Positions 63,331 through 64,000 of a stretch of 64,000 nucleotides of DNA are shown here, in pieces; position 1 is the first letter of the stretch; the number at the start of each line of letters is the position of its first letter. Source of the stretch: Owenia fusiformis (Eukaryota; Annelida; Polychaeta; Sabellida; Oweniidae). The translations under genes were made by a program, and so were the position numbers. The notes beneath the pieces are model-generated. The model was not told where the DNA came from. It did not search any database and was given only the letters and a program-made list of their open reading frames with translations. Where the stretch lies: contig CAIIXF020000007.1 of NCBI GenBank assembly GCA_903813345.2, positions 14,178,714 to 14,242,713 on the forward strand, written 5' to 3'.

Positions 63331-64000
63331 CTATAGTGTCATATGTAAGCCATGCAAAGTAACAGTTGAAATTATGTGAAATGTGAATAAGAGATTTTTG
63401 TGAATCTCAGATGATGTCAAATGACTTGATTTGTATTATATCCACCTTAGCTTGGGGAACAACAAATCTAAGACTGTCAATTGACCCATTTTAAACTGAA
63501 TGTTTCAGTAACAGAAATAATGCATGAAGTTGCTTCATATGCTCATTTTCTATGAACATATTTTCCAAAATAACAGCAATCAAATAAAATTTAATGGCCT
63601 ACTTAGAGAAATGAATAGTTTATGTGTTAAGTATTTGAAATAAGAAGCAACTTTATGCAAAAAGTATCAGAAAGATAAATAATGAAATTAAAAATAAAAT
63701 GTGAAAGCATCATGAAGCAAATAGACACAGAATCTTTTACAGAAGACATCTGAAATTTATATTAGCTGTTTTGACACTGAAAATGAGCTGATTGATAATA
63801 TGTGTAAGCACCTTTATAAATGTTATAGTTATTCAAATTGAGAGTTGATAGCTTTATGGGTCCCTGGAAATAGATGGGTGAAGGTGCCATACCTACATGT
63901 ATGCCAAGGTTATTCCATATTCATAACTTATTTCTCGACTTGCAAAAAATTGTGTTTTCAAATGTTGCTCTTTGTGCTTTTTATCAGCATAAAATAGGAA
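63331..64000. other. DNAH6 intron at right edge
   Basis: No further exon is supported. Protein continuity requires upstream exons, which must lie beyond the window. Confidence 0.6.

Noticed and set aside
63850-63910. Possible upstream DNAH6 exon on the minus strand near 63800-63870
   Set aside because: An acceptor-like CCAG and donor-like AG/GTGC exist, but the length does not fit the required phase and the peptide lacks dynein similarity.
1-64000. CRISPR arrays, rRNA, tRNA, integrated virus
   Set aside because: No regularly spaced identical repeats, no rRNA or cloverleaf sequence, and no viral gene set; the only reverse transcriptases are of LINE type.

Overview
The window is nuclear DNA of an animal: AT-rich, with long introns, GT-AG (one GC-AG) splice sites, TATA-box promoters, a cilium-specific gene and many DNA and non-LTR transposons. 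The mix (secreted SOUL proteins, an axonemal dynein, an L1/Tx1-type LINE, abundant foldback MITEs) fits a marine invertebrate such as a mollusc, brachiopod or hemichordate-grade deuterostome. I cannot fix the phylum from sequence alone.

Layout. (1) 484-19823, minus strand: SUGCT, a mitochondrial class III CoA-transferase. Twelve coding exons can be joined in frame; the final exon lies left of the window. Its introns hold a young, 5'-truncated L1/Tx1-type LINE (5019-8256), a Tc1/mariner foldback element with a decayed transposase (8649-9754) and smaller MITEs. (2) 20300-31150: a dead LINE fragment and a 3.97-kb tandem segmental duplication, each unit carrying one minus-strand four-exon SOUL heme-binding gene of 198 codons (22099-23510 and 27042-28457). 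After the duplication the second unit received two foldback DNA transposons (25845-26387 and 29120-30856). Both begin with CAC and are flanked by 5-bp repeats of the form ANNNT. (3) 32492-33979, plus strand: a third, more diverged SOUL paralogue with the same gene structure. (4) 36070-63330, minus strand: most of an axonemal inner-arm dynein heavy chain, best matched to DNAH6. I resolved 56 coding exons, whose lengths sum to exactly 3847 codons including the stop. About 300 N-terminal residues lie beyond the right edge.

No operon-like or pathway link joins the genes: SUGCT acts in mitochondrial glutarate metabolism, SOUL proteins are secreted tetrapyrrole binders, and DNAH6 drives ciliary beating. 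The third SOUL gene and DNAH6 converge tail to tail. The most unusual material is the mobile DNA: the CAC-ended foldbacks with an internal empty-site control, a TA-flanked MITE family with several intronic copies, a 100-bp MITE with a perfect 9-bp target duplication, and a promoter-like cassette with a 22-bp perfect palindrome inside a DNAH6 intron. No rRNA, tRNA or CRISPR array was found.
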